The notes beneath the pieces are model-generated. The model searched no databases. It saw only the letters and a list, made by a program, of their open reading frames with translations, and was not told where the DNA came from. Shown here piece after piece: positions 40,399 to 49,190 of a DNA stretch of 64,000 nucleotides. A program made the translations under genes and the position numbers. Origin of the DNA: Gammaproteobacteria bacterium (GTDB taxonomy: Bacteria > Pseudomonadota > Gammaproteobacteria > Burkholderiales > Rhodocyclaceae); contig JAHJVE010000006.1 of the NCBI GenBank assembly GCA_018828385.1, positions 88,503 to 152,502 on the forward strand. The letters run 5' to 3'. Each line of letters starts with the position of its first letter. The first letter of the stretch is position 1.

Positions 40399-41142
40399 TT
40401 TGCTCAAGTATTTCGGATCAAAGGAATCGGCCTGCTCAACTTCCTGGTCGCACTTCACGCCTTGGGCATCAAGCTCCTTGAGCAACATGCCGAGACGACG
40501 ATCGGTCTCGGCGGCATGATCCAGCAGCGCATGGATAGCTTTGGCCAGTGGATCATCCTGATCCCGGCCCACAGCGTAAGCTGAAAAACCGAGTTTTTCT
40601 GCCTGAGCCTCGCGCTGACGAGTCTGCTCGGTGTTGTCGAGAATCCGCGCGGGGTTTCCTACTGCAGTTGCCCCTCCGGGCACCGACTTGGTAACGACGG
40701 CATTCGAACCGACCTTGGCGCCAGCTCCAATGGTGATAGGCCCAAGCACCTTGGCGCCAGCCCCGATGACCACACCATTTTCCAAAGTCGGGTGACGCTT
40801 GCCCTTGTTCCATGAGGTGCCACCAAGCGTTACACCGTGATAGAGCGTGACGTCGTCGCCAATGACCGCCGTTTCACCGATAACGACCCCCATGCCGTGA
40901 TCGATGAAGAAGCGGCGTCCGATGGTCGCACCTGGATGAATTTCTATACCGGTCAGCATTCGCGACAAATGGGCAGTGAAGCGCCCCAGCCAGCGAAGGC
41001 GATGCCCCCAAAGCCAATGGGCCAGACGATGCATGATCAGCGCATGTATACCAGGGTAGCAAGTGAGCACCTCCCAGGATGAGCGAGCAGCCGGGTCGCG
41101 GTCAAAAACCGCACGGATGTCCTCACGCAAGTACCGGAACAT
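40387..41142 (-). CDS. cysE: serine O-acetyltransferase
   Basis: CysE, 251 residues, makes O-acetylserine for cysteine synthesis. A helical N-terminus is followed by a left-handed beta-helix of hexapeptide repeats ([20 protein letters not shown]) with the catalytic His in [12 protein letters not shown]-terminal tail of about 60 residues is longer than in E. coli. It lies directly upstream of the isc operon, linking cysteine supply with the sulfur donor pathway. Confidence 0.95.
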   Translation of the reverse strand: MFRYLREDIRAVFDRDPAARSSWEVLTCYPGIHALIMHRLAHWLWGHRLRWLGRFTAHLSRMLTGIEIHPGATIGRRFFIDHGMGVVIGETAVIGDDVTLYHGVTLGGTSWNKGKRHPTLENGVVIGAGAKVLGPITIGAGAKVGSNAVVTKSVPGGATAVGNPARILDNTEQTRQREAQAEKLGFSAYAVGRDQDDPLAKAIHALLDHAAETDRRLGMLLKELDAQGVKCDQEVEQADSFDPKYLSKIVD

Positions 41143-41173
41143 GAAGCCTGATCTCCCTATTGAATGGAGGGCG

Positions 41174-41202
41174 ATTTTAAAATACTCGACTGAATTTGTC
41201 AG
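41174..41202 (-). promoter_or_regulatory. sigma70 promoter of cysE
   Basis: On the minus strand CTGACA (41202-41197) and TAAAAT (41179-41174) are 17 bases apart and about 32 bases before the cysE ATG. An AGGGAGA ribosome site follows. Confidence 0.6.
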
Positions 41203-41235
41203 CTATTTCCTGCCATTCGCGATTCCTTAAAAGTT

Positions 41236-41241
41236 TATAAT
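41236..41241 (+). promoter_or_regulatory. candidate -10 element for the serine hydrolase gene
   Basis: A perfect TATAAT lies 28 bases before the ATG at 41269. No good -35 is seen. Confidence 0.4.
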
Positions 41242-41268
41242 GCGCAACCTGCCGAACCCCCTCACCAC

Positions 41269-43032
41269 ATGTCGAACCGCCTCGCATCGCTTCTTGTTGC
41301 CCTCGTTTTACTTGCCGGTTGCGCAACACCGCCACCCATGCCAGCAGGCCATGTGCTCGGCGATTACAACCATGCCCGAAAGTACCTCGCCTGGCTCGTT
41401 GACCGTGAAATGGCGGAAAACGAAATTACCGGACTCAGCATTGCCCTGATAGACGATCAGCAAGTGATCTGGCAACAGGGTTTTGGCTACGCCGATCTGG
41501 AAAACAAGATCGCCGCCACCCCAGATACCGTTTATCGCGCCGGCTCCATTGCCAAGATTTTCACCGCCGCCGCCGCCATGCAATTGGCCGACCAGGGCAA
41601 GTTAGACATTGATCAGCCGCTTACCACTGCCCTGCCCGAATTCTCGATCAGGACGCGCTATCCGAATGCCGCACCGGTGACACCACGCAACATCATGTGC
41701 CACCACTCCGGATTGCCATCGAATTTCCTGCAAGGATTGTTCGTCCGCGAACCGGATCGCTTCGAGTCGGTCGTCCACAAAATTCGCGACGAATACCAGG
41801 CCTTTCCGCCCAACTACGTCTTCTCGTACTCCAATCTCGGCATGGCGCTGCTTGGCGCGGCAATCCAGAAAGTCAGCGGAGAGCCTTTCGAGGCTTACAT
41901 GGGTCGCCACTTCTTTCAGCCACTGGGCATGACCCAAAGCAGCTTCGAGCCGCGCCCGATTGCCAAAGCCTACGACCGCAACAAGGAAATCGAGGTTTTC
42001 TCGATGCGCGACATGCCGGCCGCCAACCTGTTGAGCAATGTGGTCGACCTCAGCCAATTCCTGAAAATGCAGTTCGCCGACGGCAAATCGGGGCAGCAGC
42101 AAATTCTCGCGCCAGAATCCGTACGCGAAATGGTGCGCATACAGAACAAGGATTTCCCGCTGACCTTCGGCCAGTTCGTCGGCCTGGGCTGGATGATGAG
42201 TGGCATTGACGTTCCCGGTGGCGGCCCTGTCGCCAGTCACGGGGGATCCCTACCTGATTCGCACAGCATGATGGCGATCCTGCCGGCCCATAAACTGGGC
42301 GTCGTGGTGCTGACAAATTCTTCAACTTCGCACGTCGCTGTCTCAAAAATAGCCACCGAAGCCCTGCGTCTGATGCTCGAAGCCAAGACGGGGATAAGAC
42401 AAGACCCGACACCACCAGTACGTGCAGCAGAACGCGCCCCGACCGCCGAGGAATTGCGCCAATTCGATGGCAATTTTGACACCATGGTTGGCCTGGCCAG
42501 AATCAGCACAAAAAATGGTCAGATAGACGTCGATGCTGCCGGGCACCAATTTCGCCTGGTTCCACACGACGACGGCCTGCTAACCATCAAGTACCGACTA
42601 TTTGGCATGATGGCAGTCCGCGTCGGCGCTTTCGAGGACATACATCTGTCCATGGCCAATGTCGACGGAAGGCAAATCATCATTGGCCGAATAGGCGCCG
42701 AGTCACTGATCTTTGGCGAAAAGCTCAAGCCGACCACCATCCCCGAACGATTCCGGAAAAACCTCGGCAACTACGAGATCGTCGGCAAGATCGATGGCCC
42801 GACCCCCGACAAACTCCTGCTCAAGGAAGACAACGGTCTACTCGTCGGCGAGGCCCATTTCCCGGAAATTCCGGACCTGCTGCTGCGCATCGCTTTCCGG
42901 GCCGTCTCCGAGAACGAAGTCGTCACAGCCGGGCTGGGCACAGGGCGTGGCGACACGTTACGCCTGATCGGAGCCGGCGACAAAGCCATGCTGGGATTTT
43001 CCGGCATTCAAATGCGCAAGAAACTGAACTGA
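41269..43032 (+). CDS. class C beta-lactamase-related serine hydrolase (lipoprotein)
   Basis: A 587-residue lipoprotein: signal peptide with lipobox LAGC (Cys about 18), then a beta-lactamase/penicillin-binding-like fold. SxxK is in AGSIAKIFTA, YxN in SYSNLGM, and the third motif is HGGS rather than KTG. From about 390 an extra C-terminal domain (DUF3471-like) is present. Activity is more likely an esterase or peptidase than true beta-lactam resistance. The stop codon is the first TGA made by a GAACT tandem repeat. Confidence 0.85.
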   Translation: MSNRLASLLVALVLLAGCATPPPMPAGHVLGDYNHARKYLAWLVDREMAENEITGLSIALIDDQQVIWQQGFGYADLENKIAATPDTVYRAGSIAKIFTAAAAMQLADQGKLDIDQPLTTALPEFSIRTRYPNAAPVTPRNIMCHHSGLPSNFLQGLFVREPDRFESVVHKIRDEYQAFPPNYVFSYSNLGMALLGAAIQKVSGEPFEAYMGRHFFQPLGMTQSSFEPRPIAKAYDRNKEIEVFSMRDMPAANLLSNVVDLSQFLKMQFADGKSGQQQILAPESVREMVRIQNKDFPLTFGQFVGLGWMMSGIDVPGGGPVASHGGSLPDSHSMMAILPAHKLGVVVLTNSSTSHVAVSKIATEALRLMLEAKTGIRQDPTPPVRAAERAPTAEELRQFDGNFDTMVGLARISTKNGQIDVDAAGHQFRLVPHDDGLLTIKYRLFGMMAVRVGAFEDIHLSMANVDGRQIIIGRIGAESLIFGEKLKPTTIPERFRKNLGNYEIVGKIDGPTPDKLLLKEDNGLLVGEAHFPEIPDLLLRIAFRAVSENEVVTAGLGTGRGDTLRLIGAGDKAMLGFSGIQMRKKLN

Positions 43033-43083
43033 ACTGAACTGAACTGAACTGAACTGAACTGAACTGAACTGAACTGAACTGAA
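43022..43083 (+). repeat. GAACT pentanucleotide tandem repeat (about 12 copies)
   Basis: Eleven perfect GAACT units (43026-43080) with partial units on each side fill the space between the hydrolase stop and the ACP start. Every frame on the plus strand meets TGA within 15 bases of entering the repeat. No Shine-Dalgarno sequence is visible for the ACP gene. Confidence 0.97.
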
Positions 43084-43084
43084 T

Positions 43085-43351
43085 ATGAGCGAACTACACC
43101 AGGAACTAAAAGCATTCATCATCGAGACGATGAATCTCGAAGACATCACCCCGGCCAACATTGGTGACGACACCCCGCTCTTTGCCGAGGATGGACTAGG
43201 TCTGGACTCCATCGATGCCCTTGAACTCGTCCTGGGCCTGAAGAAAAAATACGGTGTCACACTGGAAGCCAACGATGAAAAAACCCGCCAGCACCTGCAA
43301 TCAGTGGCTTCTCTGGCAACACTGATCGAGACCAATCGAAGTCAGGGATAA
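43085..43351 (+). CDS. acyl carrier protein
   Basis: An 88-residue acyl carrier protein. The phosphopantetheine serine is in LGLDSIDALELV; the sequence is close to the ACPs of aryl-polyene-type gene clusters. No other fatty acid or polyketide gene is nearby. Its start lies 2 bases after a GAACT tandem repeat, and it ends before a strong hairpin terminator, so it forms a two-gene unit with the upstream serine hydrolase. Confidence 0.88.
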   Translation: MSELHQELKAFIIETMNLEDITPANIGDDTPLFAEDGLGLDSIDALELVLGLKKKYGVTLEANDEKTRQHLQSVASLATLIETNRSQG

Positions 43352-43385
43352 TGGCTGCAAACGTCCAGGGAAAGCACCACACCAG

Positions 43386-43421
43386 AAACGACAACGGCAC
43401 CCGAAGGTGCCGTTGTCGTTT
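43386..43421. terminator. strong bidirectional intrinsic terminator
   Basis: A perfect 16-bp stem with a CGAA tetraloop: AAACGACAACGGCACC at 43386-43401 and its inverse at 43406-43421. The arms begin with AAA and end with TTT, so it can serve both the ACP gene (plus) and the PEP-CTERM gene (minus). Confidence 0.8.
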
Positions 43422-43442
43422 GAACTACTTCCTGGGGCCATT

Positions 43443-44222
43443 TCAGGCCTGACGCGCCTTGCGCAGACGCATCACACCCAGTAATCCGAGACCAACCAAG
43501 GCAAAAGAACCGGGCTCAGGGACGTTTGATGACGGCGGGGAGCATTGGGAATTTCCCGGCGGACAAACCGTTCCAGTCACTGAAGCCAGCTTCACATAGT
43601 CATCCCCTATATCCAATCCCGACGCAGCAGAACCACCAACCAACGGGTTGTAAGCACCAATCAGCCAAAATGAAGAATATATGCCAGCGGCACCGGCCCC
43701 GAGAGCGTAATTTGTATTAGTTGGCACATTATTATAGTGACTAATCAAATTCCAGCCCGAGTCCAGAGTCGACCAAGTCTTGCCGATCAACCCCTGAGAG
43801 CCAGTCGCTCCTTGAAAGGCCATCACTGTTATATCGGAATCGCTCCCATACCTCCAATTTAAATTTACAGCGCTCAAATTAACCTTTTCGCTAAAGGTCA
43901 GCAGCACCATCTCGTAACGCTCATTGTTATCTATGGCGTGCTCCGGGTAGGCACCTTCACTGGCGTCAATATCCGAGGCCAGCCGGCCGGAACCGGGGTT
44001 ATCTGCATTATTGATACCGCCGTAGGTTGACACCCACTCTGCCGCTTCGATCTTCTGGACTGCCGCATTGTTGGCAACATTTGTCCCGTCGGTGTTTGCA
44101 ACAGCAGCGATCGATACTCCAGTAGAGGGCGTGTCATGAAGCCCCCATGTGGTTGTTGCGCAAACTGGCCCGGCCAAGAGCATTGCCAGCGCGCCGTACA
44201 GTACATTCAGATGCTTATTCAT
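43443..44222 (-). CDS. PEP-CTERM sorting-domain protein
   Basis: A 259-residue exported protein. Signal peptide (MNKHLNVLYGALAMLLAGPVCA), a Ser/Gly/Asn-rich beta-type middle (about 25-225), then the C-terminal sorting signal VPEPGSFALVGLGLLGVMRLRKA: PEP motif, hydrophobic helix, basic end. Such proteins are processed by an exosortase (EpsH) and linked to exopolysaccharide and floc matrix. No exosortase is in the window. Base composition is visibly richer in A+T than the neighbours, which suggests transfer or relaxed constraint. Confidence 0.9.
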   Translation of the reverse strand: MNKHLNVLYGALAMLLAGPVCATTTWGLHDTPSTGVSIAAVANTDGTNVANNAAVQKIEAAEWVSTYGGINNADNPGSGRLASDIDASEGAYPEHAIDNNERYEMVLLTFSEKVNLSAVNLNWRYGSDSDITVMAFQGATGSQGLIGKTWSTLDSGWNLISHYNNVPTNTNYALGAGAAGIYSSFWLIGAYNPLVGGSAASGLDIGDDYVKLASVTGTVCPPGNSQCSPPSSNVPEPGSFALVGLGLLGVMRLRKARQA

Positions 44223-44256
44223 GATTCACTCCCGAGCAATTTTCACCAAGACACAA

Positions 44257-44270
44257 GCACAAACAATGCC
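44257..44270 (-). promoter_or_regulatory. candidate sigma54 promoter of the PEP-CTERM gene
   Basis: On the minus strand GG (44270-44269), CATTGTTTGT, GC (44258-44257) keeps the strict 10-base spacing of -24/-12 promoters, with GGCA and TGC matching the consensus. The start site would fall near 44245, leaving about 23 bases of leader with a GGGAG ribosome site. Confidence 0.4.
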
Positions 44271-44362
44271 CAAATATAACTCTATTTAAATTCAATGCAC
44301 TACGAGGCATAACATGCCGATTCTTTCTTGCCGTGTAAGAAATTCCGACACAAAACCATATC

Positions 44363-47215
44363 TCACAGACCGAGATCCTTCTTTAGCTGATCAAGCATCA
44401 GGCTACTTGCTACGGGTCGAGTGCTGCTGAGCGCAGCCCGCAACTCACCTCTCGCCTCATTCTTGCGGTCAATTTTATTCAGTGCATAGGCCAGATGGAA
44501 ACGAATTTCGGCATTTTCCGGGCTGCGCAGTCGCGCTTCGCGGAGATAGCGCAGCCCGGCTTCGGTACGCCCTTTACCAACCAGTATCCACCCCAGGGTA
44601 TCAGCATAGGCCGGATGGTTTGGCGAGAGCCGAACCGCCTTTTCGGCCACCTCCTGCGCCTCTTTGTCATTCAACTGGTTCAACAGGTTGGCAAAGTTGT
44701 TTAGCATGGCAGCATTCTCGGGATCGGCTGCTACAGCCCATTGATAGGTTTGACGCGCCTGAGTCAGACGGCCGGCACGGAACTGAATTTCTGCCAGCGC
44801 CTGATGAGCAGTTGGAGCTTTAGGATGTTTTTTTACCCAGCCCTCGAGAAATGAAGCCGCTTTGCCGATTTCACCCGACGCCATGTAGGCACGGGCCAGG
44901 GCCAGGGCATTTTTGACGGTGTCGGCTTTGGTGAGAATTTTCCGGTAGGCATTTATTGCCACCGGGTAGTGCCCCCGGAACATGGCCAGATCCGCGCTGA
45001 CATTGGCGGTTTCCAGCGCATCCGGATATTTGGTAACCAGCGTCTTGAGCGCGGTATCAGCCTTTGATGCATTTCCCCGACGCGCCTCGATCTCGACCGA
45101 CAAGGCCAGTGCGGGCAGATGGTCCGGACTGTCCTGCAGGGCCTTGCTGATGCTGTAGGCGGCGCCATCCGGGTTGGCGGCGGCCAGTTGCAAGCGGGCG
45201 ATGACGACCTGTGACCGGGTGTTGAATTCAGCCAGGCGGGTCGCGCCGGTCAGGGTGAAACGGGCGTTTGCGGCATCCCCGGTTGCCAGGTAGGTTCTGG
45301 CCAGCGCCAGTTGTACTTTCAGGTCAGACTGAAAATTTATCGCCAACGCCTTGGCAACTTTCAAGGCTTCTTCGCCCTGTTTTTGGCTCAGATGGAGATC
45401 GATCAGCGCCAGCAAGGGGCCGGGGTCGTCGCGCTGAACTTCGCCGGCCTTGGTCAAATAGCGAATCGCTTCGGTCGGACGGCCGGCACGTTGCTCGAGC
45501 AGACCGTACTCGGCCAACACCTGATAATTGTTGCTGTCTTTTTTCAGCAGCCCATCCAGGAGGCGCCTGGCCTCATCGAAGCGCTTTTCGGTCATATCGA
45601 GCCGAGCCAGGTTGAGGACTGCCGGAATAAACACGGCATCCCTGGCCAGCACCTGGGTGTAGGTGGCCCGTGCGCCGGCCTTGTCGCCGGTAGCGCCTTT
45701 CAACGAGCCAAGAAAGTTGAGTGCCGTCAGGTTGGCCGGATCGCGCTTGACCATCGCCTCGGCGGTTTGCAGTGCTTTTTGCGGCTTGGCGAGGCGCATG
45801 TAGAGCATGGCCAGGGTCATGCTGGCCCGGGTATCGGCTTGATTGGCCGCAAAGGCTTTTTCGAGGTTTTTCAGTCCTTTTTCACCCTGGCCGAGGCCGA
45901 GCTGGCTATAGGCCAGCGAGCGTTTCATGGCGGGAGAATCGGTCTGGGCAGCAGCCTTCTCAAGCAGTTCGCTGGCCTGGGCATAGCGGCGCTGAGCGAG
46001 GTGCAGGGAACCGAGCATGAACATCAGTTGCGGATCGTCCGGGCTGGTTCGGAGCAGGGATTCGAGCATCGGCTGGGCACGCCCGTAATCCTTGGTATCG
46101 ACGTAGATTGACGCAAGCAGTTTCTTGGCGCCGAGGTTTCTGCTGTTGCGGGAAAGGATGGTGTTGAGGTATTCGCTGGATTTCTGGTGATTGCCCAGCC
46201 CATGATGGGCGAGAGCCCCGGCCATCAGCAGTTGTTCGCGGCGGACCAGCCAGGCCGGTGGCAAGGCATCGATGGTTCGGGTCACTTCGGTCAGGGCTGC
46301 CGTCAACTCGGGGCCATCACCTTTCTGCCCGGCCAGCACAGCGCGCAGATAGGCGGCTCGCGGGTCATCGTCGGCAAACGTCTTCAGGTAATCGAGATCC
46401 TTTTTCGCCTCGGCGTCGCGCTTGAGGTCGATCAGCAGTGCAGCCCGGGCCACACGGGCATCGACATGTTTGGGCGACAACGACAGGGCCCTGTCGTAGG
46501 CCGCCAGAGCATCCGGCATTTGAAAAGCGGCGTGGGCCACCGAGGCCTTCATGTTCCAGGCGTAGGCGTTGCCTGGGGCCAACTCAACAGCTTTTTCAGC
46601 CTTTTCCCTGGCTTGGTCAATTTTTCCTGCTGCCAGCAGCATCGGGACTTCGGCGATCAATGGCGAGGGCGATTTCGGGTCGATGGCCCGGGCATTTTCA
46701 AAGCTCTGAACGGCCTGCGTGCTTTTACCCAGTTCGAGGTAGGCGTTGCCCCGCATGGTCAGGATTTCAACCTGCAAATCCGTTGGCAGGCCGGATGGCT
46801 GGATGCGCTCGATCACAGCTTCGGGGCGTCCGAGCGCCAGGAATATCTGACCCAGTGGCAGGGCTACTTCACCGCGATTGACACCTTGCTTTAGCGCCTC
46901 TTCAAAAGCGACTTCCGCCCCTTGCAACTGGCCGCTCTTGAGCAGTGCCTTACCGAGCAGGAGATGGGCAGCAAGCATCTTCGAGTCCTGCTGCAGCGCA
47001 TTCTTCAATTGAATGACCGCCGCCGGCATTTCGTTTTTTTCGTATCGTTTCAGGGCATCTTCGTAATAGCCCGACGCCTTTTCCGGTGTAGCCAGTGCAC
47101 TCGCCGACAGCCCGAAGCCGATGACGAAAGCCACTGAGACTCTGATCGCGAAGTTAACGCTCCGAAGCCTCGGAGACAGGTCAAATTGTTGACTGGAATG
47201 TGTTTGGAAACTCAT
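44363..47215 (-). CDS. prsT: PEP-CTERM system TPR-repeat protein PrsT
   Basis: A TPR protein of about 950 residues from ATG 47215 (an upstream ATG at 47260 adds 15). An N-terminal export signal (RVSVAFVIGFGLSASALA) is followed by about 20 TPR or TPR-like repeats, e.g. AAHLLLGKALLKSGQLQGAE and NLTALNFLGSLKGATGDKAG. It matches the PrsT family linked to exosortase/PEP-CTERM loci. Family members are usually lipoproteins, but no lipobox Cys is seen here. It is 140 bases upstream of, and in line with, the PEP-CTERM gene. Confidence 0.85.
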   Translation of the reverse strand: MSFQTHSSQQFDLSPRLRSVNFAIRVSVAFVIGFGLSASALATPEKASGYYEDALKRYEKNEMPAAVIQLKNALQQDSKMLAAHLLLGKALLKSGQLQGAEVAFEEALKQGVNRGEVALPLGQIFLALGRPEAVIERIQPSGLPTDLQVEILTMRGNAYLELGKSTQAVQSFENARAIDPKSPSPLIAEVPMLLAAGKIDQAREKAEKAVELAPGNAYAWNMKASVAHAAFQMPDALAAYDRALSLSPKHVDARVARAALLIDLKRDAEAKKDLDYLKTFADDDPRAAYLRAVLAGQKGDGPELTAALTEVTRTIDALPPAWLVRREQLLMAGALAHHGLGNHQKSSEYLNTILSRNSRNLGAKKLLASIYVDTKDYGRAQPMLESLLRTSPDDPQLMFMLGSLHLAQRRYAQASELLEKAAAQTDSPAMKRSLAYSQLGLGQGEKGLKNLEKAFAANQADTRASMTLAMLYMRLAKPQKALQTAEAMVKRDPANLTALNFLGSLKGATGDKAGARATYTQVLARDAVFIPAVLNLARLDMTEKRFDEARRLLDGLLKKDSNNYQVLAEYGLLEQRAGRPTEAIRYLTKAGEVQRDDPGPLLALIDLHLSQKQGEEALKVAKALAINFQSDLKVQLALARTYLATGDAANARFTLTGATRLAEFNTRSQVVIARLQLAAANPDGAAYSISKALQDSPDHLPALALSVEIEARRGNASKADTALKTLVTKYPDALETANVSADLAMFRGHYPVAINAYRKILTKADTVKNALALARAYMASGEIGKAASFLEGWVKKHPKAPTAHQALAEIQFRAGRLTQARQTYQWAVAADPENAAMLNNFANLLNQLNDKEAQEVAEKAVRLSPNHPAYADTLGWILVGKGRTEAGLRYLREARLRSPENAEIRFHLAYALNKIDRKNEARGELRAALSSTRPVASSLMLDQLKKDLGL

Positions 47216-47373
47216 TGTGGTCCGAACGCCCGAGTGAATTGATTGGCTTAGCGAGAACATGACAAGTACAAAATGCAGAGTCCTATCCTAGCGATCTCCA
47301 GCAAGCGGCGACTGTGCTTTTTTCACGAACACCAGTTAATTTAACGGATCGTTTTTGACGCCTGCGCCAAGCC

Positions 47374-48042
47374 TTACCGAACTTCGATGCTGACGCTCTT
47401 TCCTGACTTGCCGCCGGCCTTGCGGATCAGGTCGGCGATATCGGAGTTGTTGAATCGCGTTGCAATATCGAGGGCGGTCTCGCCGCTATCGATCGTTCGG
47501 CCGAGATCTGCCTGGCTGGCGATCAGCAGTTTGACGACTTCGATGTGTCCGCCGCGAGCTGCGGCGATGAGCGGTGTCGTGCCGTTTTCGGATGCCAGAT
47601 TGATGTCGGCGCCGGACTTGATGAGCAAACTCGCTATCTCGGCATGGCCACTAAAGGCCGCGTAGGCCAGAGGCGTCCAGCCTTGCATATTGACGGCTGC
47701 GCCGCCGGCCAGGAGCAATTCGACGACCTTTTGATGCCCCCGAAAGGCAGCCAGTCGCAGCGCCGTATCACCTGCAGCGTTGCGGGCATTGAGTCTGGCG
47801 CGACCCTTGATGAGGAAATCCACCGTCTCGACATGCCCGTCGCGGGCAGCCAGCATGAGCAGCGTATTGCCATCGATGTCTGTCGTATCGAGGGATGCGC
47901 CCCTGGCGGCAAGCTGCTCAAGTTGACTGACGTCACCCATCCTGGCCGAGGTAATCAGATCGTCATAGGTGGCAGCGAAGGCGATCACAGGGGCGGCCAA
48001 AGCGATTGCTACGGTCAACCGGAATTTTTGGCTAATTTTCAT
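47374..48042 (-). CDS. exported ankyrin-repeat protein
   Basis: A 222-residue protein with a signal peptide (MKISQKFRLTVAIALAAPV, cleavage after AFA) and five ankyrin repeats between about 40 and 205 (GNTLLMLAARDGHVETVDFL, GDTALRLAAFRGHQKVVELL and so on). It is probably periplasmic and protein-binding; such proteins often accompany catalase or other enzymes, but none is here. The first 12 codons are a dispersed 35-bp element, so the element supplies the start and the basic n-region of the signal peptide. ATG overlaps the tatD-like stop. Confidence 0.85.
   Translation of the reverse strand: MKISQKFRLTVAIALAAPVIAFAATYDDLITSARMGDVSQLEQLAARGASLDTTDIDGNTLLMLAARDGHVETVDFLIKGRARLNARNAAGDTALRLAAFRGHQKVVELLLAGGAAVNMQGWTPLAYAAFSGHAEIASLLIKSGADINLASENGTTPLIAAARGGHIEVVKLLIASQADLGRTIDSGETALDIATRFNNSDIADLIRKAGGKSGKSVSIEVR
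48009..48041 (-). repeat. dispersed 35-bp element, copy 9
   Basis: CTACGGTCAACCGGAATTTT then TGGCTAATTTTCA. Read on the minus strand it gives M-K-I-S-Q-K-F-R-L-T-V, the start of the ankyrin protein. Confidence 0.7.
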
Positions 48043-48812
48043 GGCCTTTTGGCGCCTTTGAATAACGAAAAGAAATTTTCGGTCGTCGCCTCATGGACGG
48101 CATCGACGGTCAGGCCGCGCAAGCGGGCAACCTCCTCGGCGACATACTTCACGTAAGCCGGCTCATTAGGCTTGCCGCGATAGGGAGCAGGCGCCAGATA
48201 CGGCGAGTCGGTTTCAACGAGAAGGCGGTCGAGCGGGCATTTCTGCGCCACCTCCTTGACGATGGTAGCGTTCTTGAACGTCACGATCCCGGAAAACGAG
48301 AGATAAAAACCCAGATCAAGCGCCCGACAAGCGATGTCCCAGTTTTCTGTAAAGCAGTGCATGACACCACCCACCGCATCGGCGCCCTCTTCTTTCAATA
48401 CGCGCAACGTGTCGGACGCAGAATCTCGGGTATGCACGACCAGAGGCTTGCCACAACGCTTGGCGGCACGAATGTGGGTACGAAAACGATCGCGCTGCCA
48501 CTCCGGCTGGTCCTTTTGCCAATAGTAGTCAAGGCCGGTTTCGCCGATGGCGATGACCTTCGGGTGTGCGGCCAGCGCCAAAAGCCTGTCTTCGTCAGGC
48601 TCTTCGACATCCGTGTATTCGGGATGGACGCCCACCGTCGCATAGAGCTGGGCATGCTGCTCGGCCAGGGCGATCACCTGAGGAAAATCTTCCAGATTGA
48701 CGCCGATGCAGACCGCCAGATCGACCTGGTTTTCCTGCATGCGCTGCAGGACCTCGGGCATGCGTTTGGCCAGATCGGGGAAATCCAGATGACAGTGAGA
48801 GTCGACCAGCAT
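48039..48812 (-). CDS. TatD-family metal-dependent hydrolase
   Basis: A 257-residue TatD-type hydrolase (YcfH/TatD), a TIM-barrel DNase family. Metal-binding HxH is in VDSHCHLDFPDL; other conserved parts are GETGLDYYW, VVHTRD, GVMHCFTE and ETDSPYLAP. I use ATG 48812; TTG 48821 would directly overlap the pilZ stop. It follows holB-pilZ, a frequent order in proteobacteria. Confidence 0.92.
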   Translation of the reverse strand: MLVDSHCHLDFPDLAKRMPEVLQRMQENQVDLAVCIGVNLEDFPQVIALAEQHAQLYATVGVHPEYTDVEEPDEDRLLALAAHPKVIAIGETGLDYYWQKDQPEWQRDRFRTHIRAAKRCGKPLVVHTRDSASDTLRVLKEEGADAVGGVMHCFTENWDIACRALDLGFYLSFSGIVTFKNATIVKEVAQKCPLDRLLVETDSPYLAPAPYRGKPNEPAYVKYVAEEVARLRGLTVDAVHEATTENFFSLFKGAKRP

Positions 48813-48821
48813 GCCGGCCAA

Positions 48822-49184
48822 TCAGAGCGTATGCGTGGGACGGGCCGACTGCATGACACCGCCGAGTAGACCCTCGATCTTGCGCCGGGCTTCCTGGCCG
48901 CTTTCGTCATTGTTGAAATGCACGCCGATACCTTGTGCCCGGCCATTCTGGGCGCCCGCCGGAGTGATCCAGACAACGGTACCGGCAATTGGCAGTTTGG
49001 CCGGATCATCCATCAGCGACAACAGCATGAACACTTCGTCGCCGATGATGTAGCTGCGCGTGGTCGGAATGAAGATGCCGCCACTGCGCAGGTGCGGCAT
49101 GAACGCAGCGTAAAGCGCAGATTTCGAATTGATGTTCAGCGAGAGAACGCTAGGGCGCTGCGGAGCGGGTTTTGCTTCACTCAT
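48822..49184 (-). CDS. pilZ: type IV pilus-type PilZ protein
   Basis: A 120-residue PilZ-domain protein. It matches the PilZ of the holB-pilZ-tatD cluster (LRSGGIFIPT, EVFMLLSLMDDP, VVWITPAGAQNGRAQGIGVHF). Like that subgroup it lacks the RxxxR motif for c-di-GMP, so it likely acts with PilF/PilB or FimX-type partners in pilus assembly. Confidence 0.9.
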   Translation of the reverse strand: MSEAKPAPQRPSVLSLNINSKSALYAAFMPHLRSGGIFIPTTRSYIIGDEVFMLLSLMDDPAKLPIAGTVVWITPAGAQNGRAQGIGVHFNNDESGQEARRKIEGLLGGVMQSARPTHTL

Positions 49185-49190
49185 CTTTGA

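Noticed and set aside
41269..43032. Antibiotic-resistance class C beta-lactamase
   Set aside because: The third active-site motif is HGGS rather than KTG, the protein is much longer than AmpC, and there is no ampR neighbour; a general serine hydrolase is the safer call.
43022..43083. Tandem repeat as a CRISPR-like array
   Set aside because: The units are 5 bases with no spacers and no cas genes are near; it is a simple sequence repeat.
42958..43335. Minus-strand frame with repeated SSVQF
   Set aside because: It is produced by reading the GAACT repeat backwards and overlaps two well-supported plus-strand genes.
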